A stretch of DNA of 64,000 bases. Origin: CAYYJS01 sp964472315 (GTDB lineage: Bacteria; Verrucomicrobiota; Kiritimatiellia; UBA8416). The DNA is taken from assembly GCA_964472315.1 (NCBI GenBank), contig CAYYJS010000012.1, forward strand, positions 13,027 to 77,026, given 5' to 3'. The notes beneath the pieces were generated by a model. It saw nothing but the letters and a program-made list of their open reading frames with translations, ran no database searches and was not told the DNA's origin. Shown one piece after another: positions 16,775-25,965 of this stretch; positions within the stretch are counted from its first letter, which is position 1; each line of letters opens with the position of its first letter. Position numbers and translations under genes: made by a program.

Positions 16775-17664
16775 GATCTGTGACGACATGGCGGCGGGGG
16801 GGCGGGCCGATGGCGCTGGCGTGCCTGATCGCGTGGGCAGGCGCCAGGGAACTTCGGGCGCAAGACGATCTGTTGGCGGAGCGGAGCGCCGTCCCCCTCG
16901 CCATGGGCTTCGACTTCTCGGTACGGGCTTCGAGCGAGGCGGCTTTCATCGCCGAACTGGCTCCGATGGCGCTGCCGGATTGGAGCCGTTGCTTCATCGC
17001 CATCCGTTCGCCCGATGCCGCGCGGCCGCTCTTCATCGCCGGCCAGGGGCGCCGCGGCAGGCTGACCTTCGCGTTCCGACGCGAACCGGCCGTCGCTCGG
17101 GGTGGCTATGAGGTTGCCTGCGCAGGCCGCTGCGTCGCGGAGTTCCATGACTACCAGGTCTCGCCGGGAGTCGCCGCGAACGGCGTTGCGGGTGCACACT
17201 GGCTGCGCGAACGCGGCAAATGGCGGTTGACGGTGTTGCGCGTACATTCGTTGGCCGCGCGCGACGCGGGCAATGAGCTGCATGCGTTTCTGGAACGGCG
17301 GGATATTCCGATGAGTGCGCGCAGGGGCGATCGGACGGACCCGGAAGCGTTCCTCAAGGCCAAAGTGGACTTGGAGCTGCGGTCGCCCTCCGGAACGGCG
17401 CTGCTGCGCGACCAGGATGCCGAGATCCGCTTCAGCGTGATCGAGGCCGAGCGCTGGGGACGTCGGCATCCGTACTGGACGGTTTCGCTTGCGACGAGCG
17501 TGCGGGCGGACGCCAGGCAACTCGGACTGGATTCGGATGGCGGCGTTCTGACCGTGGATGCGGTTCTGGGCGCGGTGGCGTGGGTTCCCGGCAAGCTGCA
17601 TCAGGAAGAGATTCCCGACCTGGCGGACCGGACTGAGGGTGTGATGGACATGCAAGTCGAGTGA
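16771..17664 (+). CDS. Secreted protein (C-terminal half of a split pair)
   Basis: A 297-residue protein with a signal-like N-terminus (MALACLIAWAGARELRAQ). The last 100 residues align with the C-terminus of the 17672 product: KVDLELRS with RVDADLDIS, WTVSLATSVRADARQLGLDS with WVLRLEATVSLDAGALGLTR, and matching ends MDMQVE and LDLME. The 15104 and 16771 genes therefore correspond to the two ends of the single longer protein encoded next. The ATGA overlap with the upstream gene indicates coupling. Molecular role unknown. Confidence 0.75.
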   Translation: MRSVTTWRRGGGPMALACLIAWAGARELRAQDDLLAERSAVPLAMGFDFSVRASSEAAFIAELAPMALPDWSRCFIAIRSPDAARPLFIAGQGRRGRLTFAFRREPAVARGGYEVACAGRCVAEFHDYQVSPGVAANGVAGAHWLRERGKWRLTVLRVHSLAARDAGNELHAFLERRDIPMSARRGDRTDPEAFLKAKVDLELRSPSGTALLRDQDAEIRFSVIEAERWGRRHPYWTVSLATSVRADARQLGLDSDGGVLTVDAVLGAVAWVPGKLHQEEIPDLADRTEGVMDMQVE

Positions 17665-17671
17665 TGGGGAT

Positions 17672-20600
17672 ATGACAGACTACATCTCACAACGTACGTC
17701 CAAGGCGCCCGCGAAAGGGCTTGATCGATCGGCCGGGAACGCGCGTGACTTCGCGGGTGGCCGACGTTCCACGATCGCGATGGCCGGCTGCCGCGCCCTT
17801 TGCGGATGTCGTGCCCGGAGAGTGCCGGGCCTGGCGATGGCGGCGGCGGCATGTCTGGCCGTGACGCCGGGCCTGGCGATGGACCGGTACATGGACGTAC
17901 AGTCGCGCATCGCCGGGGGGCCGAAGATGGATTTGGTCTCCGCCACGTTCTTCGGCGCCGGTGGCGTGGAAGAGTTCGTGGGTGCGGCGGTGGCGTCGGA
18001 CGGACGCATCGCCGCGATCGGCAACTCGTGGGGTCCGCCGTTTCCCGACTCCGCGGCAACCCGTGTACTGGGCGGCGATCTGCCGTGGAATCTTCCCCTC
18101 GCTTCGGTCGAGGAGGTGTTGAAGCGGGGACGTCCCGCCCATATGCCCTCCGTCGACCATCCGAACCGCACCGGCTTTCTGGCATTCTATTCGTCCGATC
18201 TGACTCGTCTGGAGGAAGTCGTCCGCCTGGGGTGGGGCAGCGCGAGCATCCTGGCGATGCGGCCGATGCGGGACGGTAGTTTCGTGATCGCGGGGCGCGC
18301 CCATCGCCCGCTGGATGCCCTACCGTGTCCACCGCACGCGCGGCGGCGTCAGCGGCTCCCATCGGAATCGGCCTTCGTCCCCCTGGCGTTCGGGGGCGTG
18401 ACGCAATCCGGCGACGTCTATCTTGCCAAGCTGACGCCGGAACTGACCGGGTTCGCCTGGATCCTCACGCTGGAGGGGTTCGGCGAGGCGCCGCAACGGT
18501 TGTACGAAGGGGCCGGTGGCGAGGTGATTTTCAAGGCCCGCCGCAACCTCTGGCGGCTTTCGGGCGACGGTGCGACGCTGCGCGACTACAGCGGCACGCC
18601 GCTGGCGGAGATGGCGACGCGCATACGCGGGGTCAGCCCCACGGACGGTCGCGTGATCGTCGGCGGGACGTGGTTGATCGGTACGGGGCGCGAGCCGTGG
18701 AAGCAGCCCTGGATGGACGTGTTCGACTCCGGCGGCAACCATATCGAGTCCTACTACTGGTGGTCCGGCCCCATGGTGGGACACGACGATTTTCGTCTGG
18801 TGTCGGATTCCACGCTGGAGCGCATCGAACCCCTGGCGAACGGCGACTACCTGCTGACCGGCGGGTCCGACGGCGGCAACTCCGTGTTCTGCCGGCATCC
18901 GTCGGATCTGGAGTCGGTGCCGCGCGGCACCGGACTGCCCATGAGCACGTGGGGCGCCGGGGTCGGACATTGGTCGCATTTCGTCCGATTCAACCCCCGC
19001 GACATTACCGATGTGTCCTACACGCTCTGGTCGGCGTTCACGTCCGGCGGTCCCGCGTCCATCTATGTCCACGATATTCGCGGAATGAACGACGGCTCGC
19101 TGGCGATTCTGGGCTACGCGTCGCCGTTCCTGGTCCAGACCACGAACCGCTGGTATCGCGCGACCACGCATTTTCTTCGTCAGGGCAAGCCCGCGCGGCA
19201 GATCTTCCACCCGAACGGCTGGCCGGTCTACCAGGGGCACGGCGGGCATGGCGGGTACGTGGCGGTGCTGAACCCCGAGTTCGACAATCTCCTGTGGTCG
19301 AGCGTCATCGCGAACTGCGAACACACCGATGCCGTGGCGAGCAAGGACGGTCTTATTGTGACGGCGCGCGCCATTACGGACGTCAAGCAAGACGGGCGTA
19401 CGCCCGCGTTCGTGTCCTACGACGTCGCCGATTGGCCGGGGTTGATCGCGAAGCTGGCGACGTCCGGTTCGGGCGCGTCGGCGTCCGTGCGCCGCATCCG
19501 GGACCGGCTCGACACATCGCTGCGGGAGGCGCTGACCTCGCATCGCCAGGGACGGGAGCCGGCGGACGAGCTGCGCGAGCGCGTGCTGGACGCCTTCGAC
19601 GAGATACTCTTCGACGACCGGACTTTCCACGATGCCGCCGTGTGGCCGGACGCGGACCTGGACGCGTACGAGCGGGATCTTGTGAAGAAGCTCCGGGCGG
19701 GAACGATCGGCGAGGAGGAACTGGGCCACCTCAACCGCGGGTTGTTCGAACGGGCTCTGCCGGACCATGTTTTCGCGCGGCCGCGTCACAATCGGACCCC
19801 CGCCGTGCGCGCCGTGCAGGGCGGTTTCGGGGGCGGGAGTTCCGACGGGTACATCTATCTGCTCAAGTCGCCGCCGGGACGGCGGCTGGATGTCGCCCGG
19901 GCGCCGCGCGCGGCTTCCGCCGAACCGGTGGTGGCGGCGCCCGCGGTCCCGACGTTGGCGGAAACGGGCGAACAGATCCGCAAGGGGAGCGGCACCCGTT
20001 CGTTCGGAGGCGCCTTCGAGTTCGCCTTCGCTCCGGCGCGGCGGCGCGAGTTGCGCCTGCCCGGCTTTTGCGCCAGCTACGCCGTCATTCGCAACGCCGC
20101 CAAGCTGAAACCCCTCTTCCTGCACGGCTGGGGCGAAGCGGGCGCCGTCACGGTTCGCTACGGGAACCAGGGCGGGCTTGCCGACGAGGTCGAGTTTGTC
20201 GCATCCGGGTCCGGCACGCTTCTGCTGAAGGGGCTCAACACCAAGCCGGCCCCGGACTGGGAGCGCTTCGCCTGCGGAGAATGGCTCTCGACGAAGCCGG
20301 GCGAGATACCCCTGCGCGTCGTCTTCAAGGCTCTGCGCGGATGGAAAGAGGAGACCGACACGTTTCGCCGGCTGGTCGATGCCGAGCGCGGATTGCTTCC
20401 GCCGGAGACGCTGGCTTTGCTGGCGGCGCGGTTTCGCGTGGATGCCGACCTCGACATATCGGTCGGCGCCCATACGCAGGAGCTGAAGGCCGTGCCCTTT
20501 CGGGCCGTTCTGAAAGATCTGGGCGGCGCCGGAACCTGGGTGCTGCGTCTGGAGGCGACCGTTTCGCTTGACGCCGGCGCGCTGGGCCTGACGCGTGAAG

Positions 20601-20731
20601 GCGACGGGGCCTTGACCCTCAAGCTTGTCCACGAGGGGTTCGCGCCCTCGCCCTCGGCGCTTGGGCCACCCACGATGGATGACGCGATGCGCATGAAGGA
20701 TACGGGTGGAAATTTGGACTTGATGGAGTAA
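17672..20731 (+). CDS. Large secreted propeller-like protein (fused paralogue)
   Basis: 1019 residues. The N-terminal 36 residues before an internal Met (17780) are basic and precede the hydrophobic stretch VPGLAMAAAACLAVTPGLAM, so translation may start at 17780 instead of 17672. The N-terminal domain matches the 15104 product and the C-terminal 250 residues match the 16771 product; about 200 helical, charged residues near 640-740 lie between. It starts seven bases after the 16771 stop. Likely exported; ligand or substrate unknown. Confidence 0.75.
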   Translation: MTDYISQRTSKAPAKGLDRSAGNARDFAGGRRSTIAMAGCRALCGCRARRVPGLAMAAAACLAVTPGLAMDRYMDVQSRIAGGPKMDLVSATFFGAGGVEEFVGAAVASDGRIAAIGNSWGPPFPDSAATRVLGGDLPWNLPLASVEEVLKRGRPAHMPSVDHPNRTGFLAFYSSDLTRLEEVVRLGWGSASILAMRPMRDGSFVIAGRAHRPLDALPCPPHARRRQRLPSESAFVPLAFGGVTQSGDVYLAKLTPELTGFAWILTLEGFGEAPQRLYEGAGGEVIFKARRNLWRLSGDGATLRDYSGTPLAEMATRIRGVSPTDGRVIVGGTWLIGTGREPWKQPWMDVFDSGGNHIESYYWWSGPMVGHDDFRLVSDSTLERIEPLANGDYLLTGGSDGGNSVFCRHPSDLESVPRGTGLPMSTWGAGVGHWSHFVRFNPRDITDVSYTLWSAFTSGGPASIYVHDIRGMNDGSLAILGYASPFLVQTTNRWYRATTHFLRQGKPARQIFHPNGWPVYQGHGGHGGYVAVLNPEFDNLLWSSVIANCEHTDAVASKDGLIVTARAITDVKQDGRTPAFVSYDVADWPGLIAKLATSGSGASASVRRIRDRLDTSLREALTSHRQGREPADELRERVLDAFDEILFDDRTFHDAAVWPDADLDAYERDLVKKLRAGTIGEEELGHLNRGLFERALPDHVFARPRHNRTPAVRAVQGGFGGGSSDGYIYLLKSPPGRRLDVARAPRAASAEPVVAAPAVPTLAETGEQIRKGSGTRSFGGAFEFAFAPARRRELRLPGFCASYAVIRNAAKLKPLFLHGWGEAGAVTVRYGNQGGLADEVEFVASGSGTLLLKGLNTKPAPDWERFACGEWLSTKPGEIPLRVVFKALRGWKEETDTFRRLVDAERGLLPPETLALLAARFRVDADLDISVGAHTQELKAVPFRAVLKDLGGAGTWVLRLEATVSLDAGALGLTREGDGALTLKLVHEGFAPSPSALGPPTMDDAMRMKDTGGNLDLME

Positions 20732-20769
20732 CAAGAGATGGATGCGACGCGGAACAGGCGAGGACGCCG

Positions 20770-20815
20770 GCGAACGGTGGACGATTGAGATGCAACCTAC
20801 TCGTTAACCGTTCGC
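20770..20815 (+). other. Long-loop inverted repeat between operons
   Basis: GCGAACGGT at 20770-20778 is exactly complementary to ACCGTTCGC at 20807-20815, with a 28-base spacer. There is no T-run, so an intrinsic terminator is unlikely; an operator or RNA structure is possible. Confidence 0.3.
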
Positions 20816-20836
20816 GTCGCCGTTCTCGTTGACCGA

Positions 20837-20848
20837 TTTGACAGAACG
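20837..20848 (+). promoter_or_regulatory. 12-nt box TTTGACAGAACG upstream of the 20873 gene
   Basis: The identical 12-mer occurs at 25930-25941, and in both cases it ends exactly 24 bases before the start codon of a large secreted-protein gene. It contains TTGACA, but a -10 box at normal spacing would fall in the ribosome site, so it is probably not a simple sigma-70 promoter. Confidence 0.4.
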
Positions 20849-20872
20849 GGCGGAACCGAGGAGAGACGAACG

Positions 20873-23800
20873 ATGAGAACATGGGCGTTGAGGCGGGGGG
20901 TGTCGGGTGCCGCGGTGGCGCTGTTGTGCGGTGCTGTCGTCGTGGCGCAGGAGGGCGGCGAGGCGGTCTGGGCGCCGATCGCCTGGCCGGTGGCGGCGGA
21001 CGATCCGGGCGCGCGGCGCGCGGAGCGGGCGGCGACGGCGCTGGAGGCGGCGCGTGACGGCTTGCTCAAGGTGCTTGACGAACGCGCGAAAGCCGACACC
21101 GCGCGCGAACCGGGGCTGGATGTGATCCTGGAGCTGTCCGAACCGTTCATGCACTACTCGGGCTACCAGTTGCGGCCGCATCAGGGCGTCTCCCCGCAGT
21201 GGCGTGGCGAGCTGGCGGTCTGTCTGGATCGCTACTACACCCGCAAGCAGGAGTTCCTGCCGATTCGAGAAGACGCGCGCCTGACGTTCCACCGGCGCGG
21301 CGGCGCATGGATCGGGCCGAGCGTGGGCATGCTGAGCGGGAAGATGCGGCAGCAGTTCCACCTGCGCGCCTGCGACGCCGGGGCGTTCACGGCCGACCCC
21401 GACGGCGGGGTGAACGGCGACTTGCGACTGACCCACGTCAGCGGCGACTTCCGGTTCGACATGCACATGTCGGGCGAGCACACCGACAACTATGTCTCCG
21501 AGTACAACATCGGCGATTTCCACATCGGCTTCGGGGACGGGTTCCATCCCGACTGGTGGCACGGGCCGCTCGTGCGGACGCAGCCTTGGGAGCAGCGGCT
21601 GCGTCTGAAGGCGGCGGAGCGACGGGGCTGGATTCTGCGCGCCACGCTGGGGCTGCCCACGTTCACGCCGCGCATTCGCCGGGGTGACCGGGACGTGTTC
21701 CTGTGGGTGGACGAAGGCCGCATCCTGCGCGGGTACATCGGGAGACGCGACCGACCGTTCCAGAACGCGGAGTATGTGCTGTCGATCGAGAAGTGGGAGC
21801 TGCGCGACCGGGTGCTGACGGTCGACCTGGCCGTCCGGGAGGGCGCCGGGTACAGCCGCTACGCGCTGCGAGGCGAGCTGGCCCGGCCCGACGGCGGCGC
21901 GCTTACCGGCGCGTATGCGCTGACCAGCGGCGACAAGAAGAGCGACGGAGCGATGGGCGGGATGCTCTACCGCGCGTTCGCGGGTTCCTACGAGACGGAC
22001 AGCATCGAGGGCAAGGCGTCGCGGCAGATTCTGGCCGGCGTGGCGCCGGTGGCCGCGGATGCGGCGCGACTGCCCGCCGTCGAGCCGCGGGGCGCCACGG
22101 CCGCGGAGCGGACGTTCCGGCGGGGACTCGACGTCTACCGCCAGGTCAGGGCCGTTGACCGCGCGCTCCGCGAATATCCCCTGCCGCTCGAGCTGGCCCT
22201 GATCGAGGAGGAAGAGGGCGTGGACAACCGGGCCGACTACTGGGCTCTGCGGTTCCGCGGAAAGAACGTCGTACGCCAGCCCACGGTCGCCGTGCCGGAG
22301 CATCTGCACACGGCGCTCGCCGCCGAGATCGCGCCCGACGCGACCGGCGCGGCGGCGTATATCGAGGAGCTGGCGCGCCTGGCCGGGCAGGCGCTGACGG
22401 ACCATCGGGCCGGCGCGCGGACGACGGTCGGCGTCGGGAATAATCCCGACCCCGACTTCGGCCCGCACGGCGCGTCGCGGCCGGCGGAGAAACCGACCGG
22501 CGGCGGGAACGCGCTGCCGACGGCGGCGGCGGATGGACGACCCGACTGGCGCGTGCTCGGCGACTGGACCTGTTTCGGTGTCCTGCCGCGCAGCTATTCG
22601 TTCGACTACGGGCCCTACCTGCCGGAAGTGGCGGTCGTTTCCGCTCCGCGCGCGCTGGCGGGCGTGGCGTCGCCCGGCGAAGCGGTGCGGCTGGCCTTCA
22701 CCAACGAGATGGAGCACATGTGGGTCTGGCGCGCCGAGCCGGACGGGAAGGACGGCCGGGTGACGATGTCGCGCACGCCGATGCTGCCGACGCGCGAAAA
22801 CCGCTCGCGCTGGGGCACGAATTACTCGAACAAGAACGCGCTGTTCAAGAGCGGGCCCCTGACGGCGCATACCGGCACGACGGGCGACACGATGGACTTC
22901 TACTATCAACTGCTGGCGACGTGGTATGCCGGCGCCACGCTCCACGCGGACAAGGCACAGCGGGTCTGGATGGCGGCGGCGATCGGTTGGGACGGCCGGC
23001 TGTGGGTCAACGGCTCGCTGGTCTGGCGGCCCGACCGGATCGATACGCCGAACAAGGTCGCGGTCTTCCCGGTCGACCTCGTCGCCGGCGAGAACCGCAT
23101 CACGGTCTGCTGCTCCGCCCACCCGATCCAGGACGGCAACATGGGCAACATGGGCGCGCGCATCCACAAGTACGCCGAGCGCGCATACGGCTCGTTCTCG
23201 GTCTGGATTGCCCGCGGCGGCGCGCCGCGCACGGCGGCCGAAGTCGCCGCGGCGGACGAAAAGGAACGCGCGGCCGACACGGCGCGCGCGGCCGCGCAGA
23301 AACCGGTTCGCGGCCACCGCGGAGACGGGAGCGGCTGGTTCAAGGAAGCGCGTCCGCCCGTGGCGTGGGACATCGAGAAAGGCGTCAACGTGCGCTGGAA
23401 GGCGGCGCTGCCCACGCGCGATGCCGAGCCGGTCATCGTCGGGAAGAACCTGTTTCTCCCGACTACCGCGGGCGAGCTGGCCTGCCTGGACGCGGATACC
23501 GGCGCCGAGCGCTGGCGCAAGACGCCGACGATCGACGGCGCACCGGCGGTACTGCCCGAGCCGCCCCGGTTCATCCTTGGGGTGACGTACGACCGCGATC
23601 GCCTGTGGCCGAAAATGGGGCCCGACGGCAAGGCGGCGTACCCGGACGGCCCGTCCCACGACACCGTAGCGTACAACGGCCAGTTCACGAATTCCTGCCT
23701 GACGGTGCTGGCGGATGCCGGGCACGTATGGATGCACAACCACCGTGGGGTCGTGGCCTGCTTCCGGCACGACGGCAGCCAGGTCTGGGCGCGACAGGTT

Positions 23801-25543
23801 CCGGCGCAAGTCCTCCGCATCGCCAGCGGGCAGGAGTGCCGTGCGCGGACCGTGCCGCCCGTGCCGCCCGCGATGGCCGGCGCGATCTTCGTCGTGGGCG
23901 CGGGGGACGGCCTGATCGCGTTCGATCGGGAAACCGGCGAGGAGAAATGGCGCCGGCAGGGCCTGGACTTCCTCGGCCGGTTCGCGACCATGAAGCTCGG
24001 CGATGGCCCGCGCGGGGAGTTGGTCCTGCTCTGTTCCGGCGAAGTTCTCGATGTCGCGACGGGCGAGACGCTTGTCTTGCGCTGCGCGCCGGAGATGAGC
24101 GATTCGGCATGCCTGCCGGTGGTCGACGGCCGCGTCGCCTTCTTCCACGCCGGCAGCGCGGCGGTCCGGTTCTGGCTGGACGCAGCCGGCGGCCTGTGCA
24201 CGCGTGTGTTGTGGGACTCGCCCGCGGATGTCCGCAAGCGCGGCAGCGACATCAATTCCGCGCTGCATTCCGGCAGCTTTGCGCCGACGCCCGTGCTGTA
24301 CCGCGGCCTGCTGATCAACCACATGGCCGAGATGATGTCCATCGAGCACGGTCCGCAGAACAGCATGCGCCTGCATGTGTCCGACGCGGCGACCGGCTGC
24401 GCCCTCTCGCAGCGCTACTGCGTCATGCCCAACGGCATGCATCCGGTGTCGAGCACGGTCATTGCCGGCGACTTCGTCTACTGCGGCGAACGCGGCGGCA
24501 AGACCTTCGGCAACTACAGCCAATTCCCCGAGACGCCGCGGATCGCGGTGTTGCGGGCGGGCGAGGAGGCTGGCCGGGTGACGACGAATCCCGGTCTGGC
24601 CACGCTGGCGCCCCCAGTGGCCGACGGGCGGCGGCTCTATCTGGCCGGTGCGGACCAAGCGGTGTGCATCGAGCGGCCCGAAGCGCTGGGCGACGCGTTT
24701 AGCGAATACGAGCTGGAGGCGCTCGAAAAGGGGTTCTTCGCGCAGGAGATCGGGGTGAAGCCGGTGACGGCCGAGGCGGTGGTCATCGCGCCGCTGGCCG
24801 TGCCGCCCGCGGGCGTGTCCGTCCCGGTCGTGCCGTTCCTCGTCGGCGAGCTCGGCATCCCGTGGGACAAGTCCAAGTCGCCGAGTTACGTGGGCTTCCC
24901 CTGGGCGATGGTCGGCGCGTGGCCGTTGCCGGATGCGGCGCCGGCCGATCCGTACGCCGCCATTGAAGGGCTGACCGGCAGGATTGTCGCGGAAGGGTGT
25001 GTGGTGAAGGTCGGAGAGCAAACGGCGGCCTTTCGTCCCGTCCCGCCCGAAGCCCTTGTGCCGGGGAAGAAGATACTGGAGCGCACCATGCTGAACTACA
25101 TCCAGGGGGCGGACACCTTCGCCCTCAGTCCGGCCGTCCTGTTCGGCGAAGCGCGGCCGGCGCGGGGGCTGTTCGCGGCGTTGCTGGACAATCGCCGCTC
25201 CTGGACGCTGATGTGCGAGATGCCGAAGGACGTGCGAGTCTGGCTGGCCGGGCGCGAGATCAAGCCGAACGAGCATCTGCGACTGGAGCCGGGGTATTAC
25301 CCGTTCCTGCTGGAATGTCGGGTGACGGCCGAGACCGGGAACGAGCCGATCGGCATCGAGTTCCGGGAGTATCCGCTTTTGGCCGATTGGCCGACCGTCC
25401 GCTACAATCCCACGACCGAAATGGCTCGCTGGCGCGAGCGTGTGAAACGGAACGAGGGTTTACTGCGCGCCGTCGCCGCTTCGGGGCCGAAGGGCGCGTA
25501 TGCGAAGGAAGCGTTGATCGCGATCGGCGAAGAGAGTAAGTGA
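20873..25543 (+). CDS. Giant secreted PQQ-like beta-propeller protein
   Basis: 1556 residues with a signal peptide (GAAVALLCGAVVVAQ). The middle region holds a galactose-binding-like segment (GWDGRLWVNGSLVW near residue 705). Residues about 830-1270 form a PQQ-like or BamB-like propeller, with VRWKAALPTRDAEPVIVGKN and GELACLDADTGAERWRK as blade signatures. The first 450 residues are tryptophan- and tyrosine-rich strands of unknown family. No methanol-dehydrogenase-type active site was recognised, so an enzymatic role is not claimed. The ATG follows GAGGAGAG. A 1490-residue antisense frame across the gene is a by-product of its high GC. Confidence 0.8.
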   Translation: MRTWALRRGVSGAAVALLCGAVVVAQEGGEAVWAPIAWPVAADDPGARRAERAATALEAARDGLLKVLDERAKADTAREPGLDVILELSEPFMHYSGYQLRPHQGVSPQWRGELAVCLDRYYTRKQEFLPIREDARLTFHRRGGAWIGPSVGMLSGKMRQQFHLRACDAGAFTADPDGGVNGDLRLTHVSGDFRFDMHMSGEHTDNYVSEYNIGDFHIGFGDGFHPDWWHGPLVRTQPWEQRLRLKAAERRGWILRATLGLPTFTPRIRRGDRDVFLWVDEGRILRGYIGRRDRPFQNAEYVLSIEKWELRDRVLTVDLAVREGAGYSRYALRGELARPDGGALTGAYALTSGDKKSDGAMGGMLYRAFAGSYETDSIEGKASRQILAGVAPVAADAARLPAVEPRGATAAERTFRRGLDVYRQVRAVDRALREYPLPLELALIEEEEGVDNRADYWALRFRGKNVVRQPTVAVPEHLHTALAAEIAPDATGAAAYIEELARLAGQALTDHRAGARTTVGVGNNPDPDFGPHGASRPAEKPTGGGNALPTAAADGRPDWRVLGDWTCFGVLPRSYSFDYGPYLPEVAVVSAPRALAGVASPGEAVRLAFTNEMEHMWVWRAEPDGKDGRVTMSRTPMLPTRENRSRWGTNYSNKNALFKSGPLTAHTGTTGDTMDFYYQLLATWYAGATLHADKAQRVWMAAAIGWDGRLWVNGSLVWRPDRIDTPNKVAVFPVDLVAGENRITVCCSAHPIQDGNMGNMGARIHKYAERAYGSFSVWIARGGAPRTAAEVAAADEKERAADTARAAAQKPVRGHRGDGSGWFKEARPPVAWDIEKGVNVRWKAALPTRDAEPVIVGKNLFLPTTAGELACLDADTGAERWRKTPTIDGAPAVLPEPPRFILGVTYDRDRLWPKMGPDGKAAYPDGPSHDTVAYNGQFTNSCLTVLADAGHVWMHNHRGVVACFRHDGSQVWARQVPAQVLRIASGQECRARTVPPVPPAMAGAIFVVGAGDGLIAFDRETGEEKWRRQGLDFLGRFATMKLGDGPRGELVLLCSGEVLDVATGETLVLRCAPEMSDSACLPVVDGRVAFFHAGSAAVRFWLDAAGGLCTRVLWDSPADVRKRGSDINSALHSGSFAPTPVLYRGLLINHMAEMMSIEHGPQNSMRLHVSDAATGCALSQRYCVMPNGMHPVSSTVIAGDFVYCGERGGKTFGNYSQFPETPRIAVLRAGEEAGRVTTNPGLATLAPPVADGRRLYLAGADQAVCIERPEALGDAFSEYELEALEKGFFAQEIGVKPVTAEAVVIAPLAVPPAGVSVPVVPFLVGELGIPWDKSKSPSYVGFPWAMVGAWPLPDAAPADPYAAIEGLTGRIVAEGCVVKVGEQTAAFRPVPPEALVPGKKILERTMLNYIQGADTFALSPAVLFGEARPARGLFAALLDNRRSWTLMCEMPKDVRVWLAGREIKPNEHLRLEPGYYPFLLECRVTAETGNEPIGIEFREYPLLADWPTVRYNPTTEMARWRERVKRNEGLLRAVAASGPKGAYAKEALIAIGEESK

Positions 25544-25596
25544 CGTTCGGAAAGAGATAGGACTATCGGGTATCGGCTGGGCATGGAGTTATCGCG

Positions 25597-25890
25597 TTGT
25601 GCGCGGCACTGGCCGTGTGCGGCGCGGCCGGGACGGCACACGCCAGGCTGGCGTATCGCCAGTTCACGCTGAAGAACGCGCTCGGCGGCGACAAACACGT
25701 TGTCCTCTCCGTCGTGGTGGACAACGGCCGCGTGAGCGAGCCCGTGGCGATGATTGCCGGGCGTCCGAGGACGGCGCAGGACGTGGCGAACGCGGTGCTG
25801 CGCGTCGAGGAGGGACGCTTGCGCGGTTTGTTCGCGCTGGGGTTGGATTTCCGGAGCGGCCGCGGAACTGTACGGTCAATGATTCCATGA
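25597..25890 (+). pseudogene. Small secreted-protein remnant without a good start
   Basis: The frame reads IALCAALAVCGAAGTAHA, a clear signal peptide, then about 75 residues ending SMIP. The hydrophobic core lacks a proper start: in frame only TTG at 25597, inside the core, is available. An ATG at 25583 is out of frame by one base. It may be a gene that has lost its start, contain a sequencing indel, or be a fragment left between the two large genes. No function recognised. Confidence 0.35.
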
Positions 25891-25929
25891 AACAGGAAAG
25901 AGAATAGAACCAGACATCGTGCTGTCAGC

Positions 25930-25941
25930 TTTGACAGAACG
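25930..25941 (+). promoter_or_regulatory. Second copy of 12-nt box TTTGACAGAACG
   Basis: It ends 24 bases before the ATG at 25966, the same spacing as the copy before 20873. Here it is also the right arm of a small inverted repeat, CTGTCA-GCTT-TGACAG, at 25922-25937. Confidence 0.4.
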
Positions 25942-25965
25942 CCAATATCAAGAAGGAGACGAGAG

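Noticed and set aside
20837..20848. Plain sigma-70 -35 element
   Set aside because: No TATAAT-like box lies 16-18 bp downstream; that position falls in the ribosome site.
20804..25276. 1490-codon open frame on the minus strand
   Set aside because: It is antisense to a gene with signal peptide, ribosome site and propeller motifs. The arginine/proline/histidine-rich translation is typical of the shadow frame in high-GC DNA.
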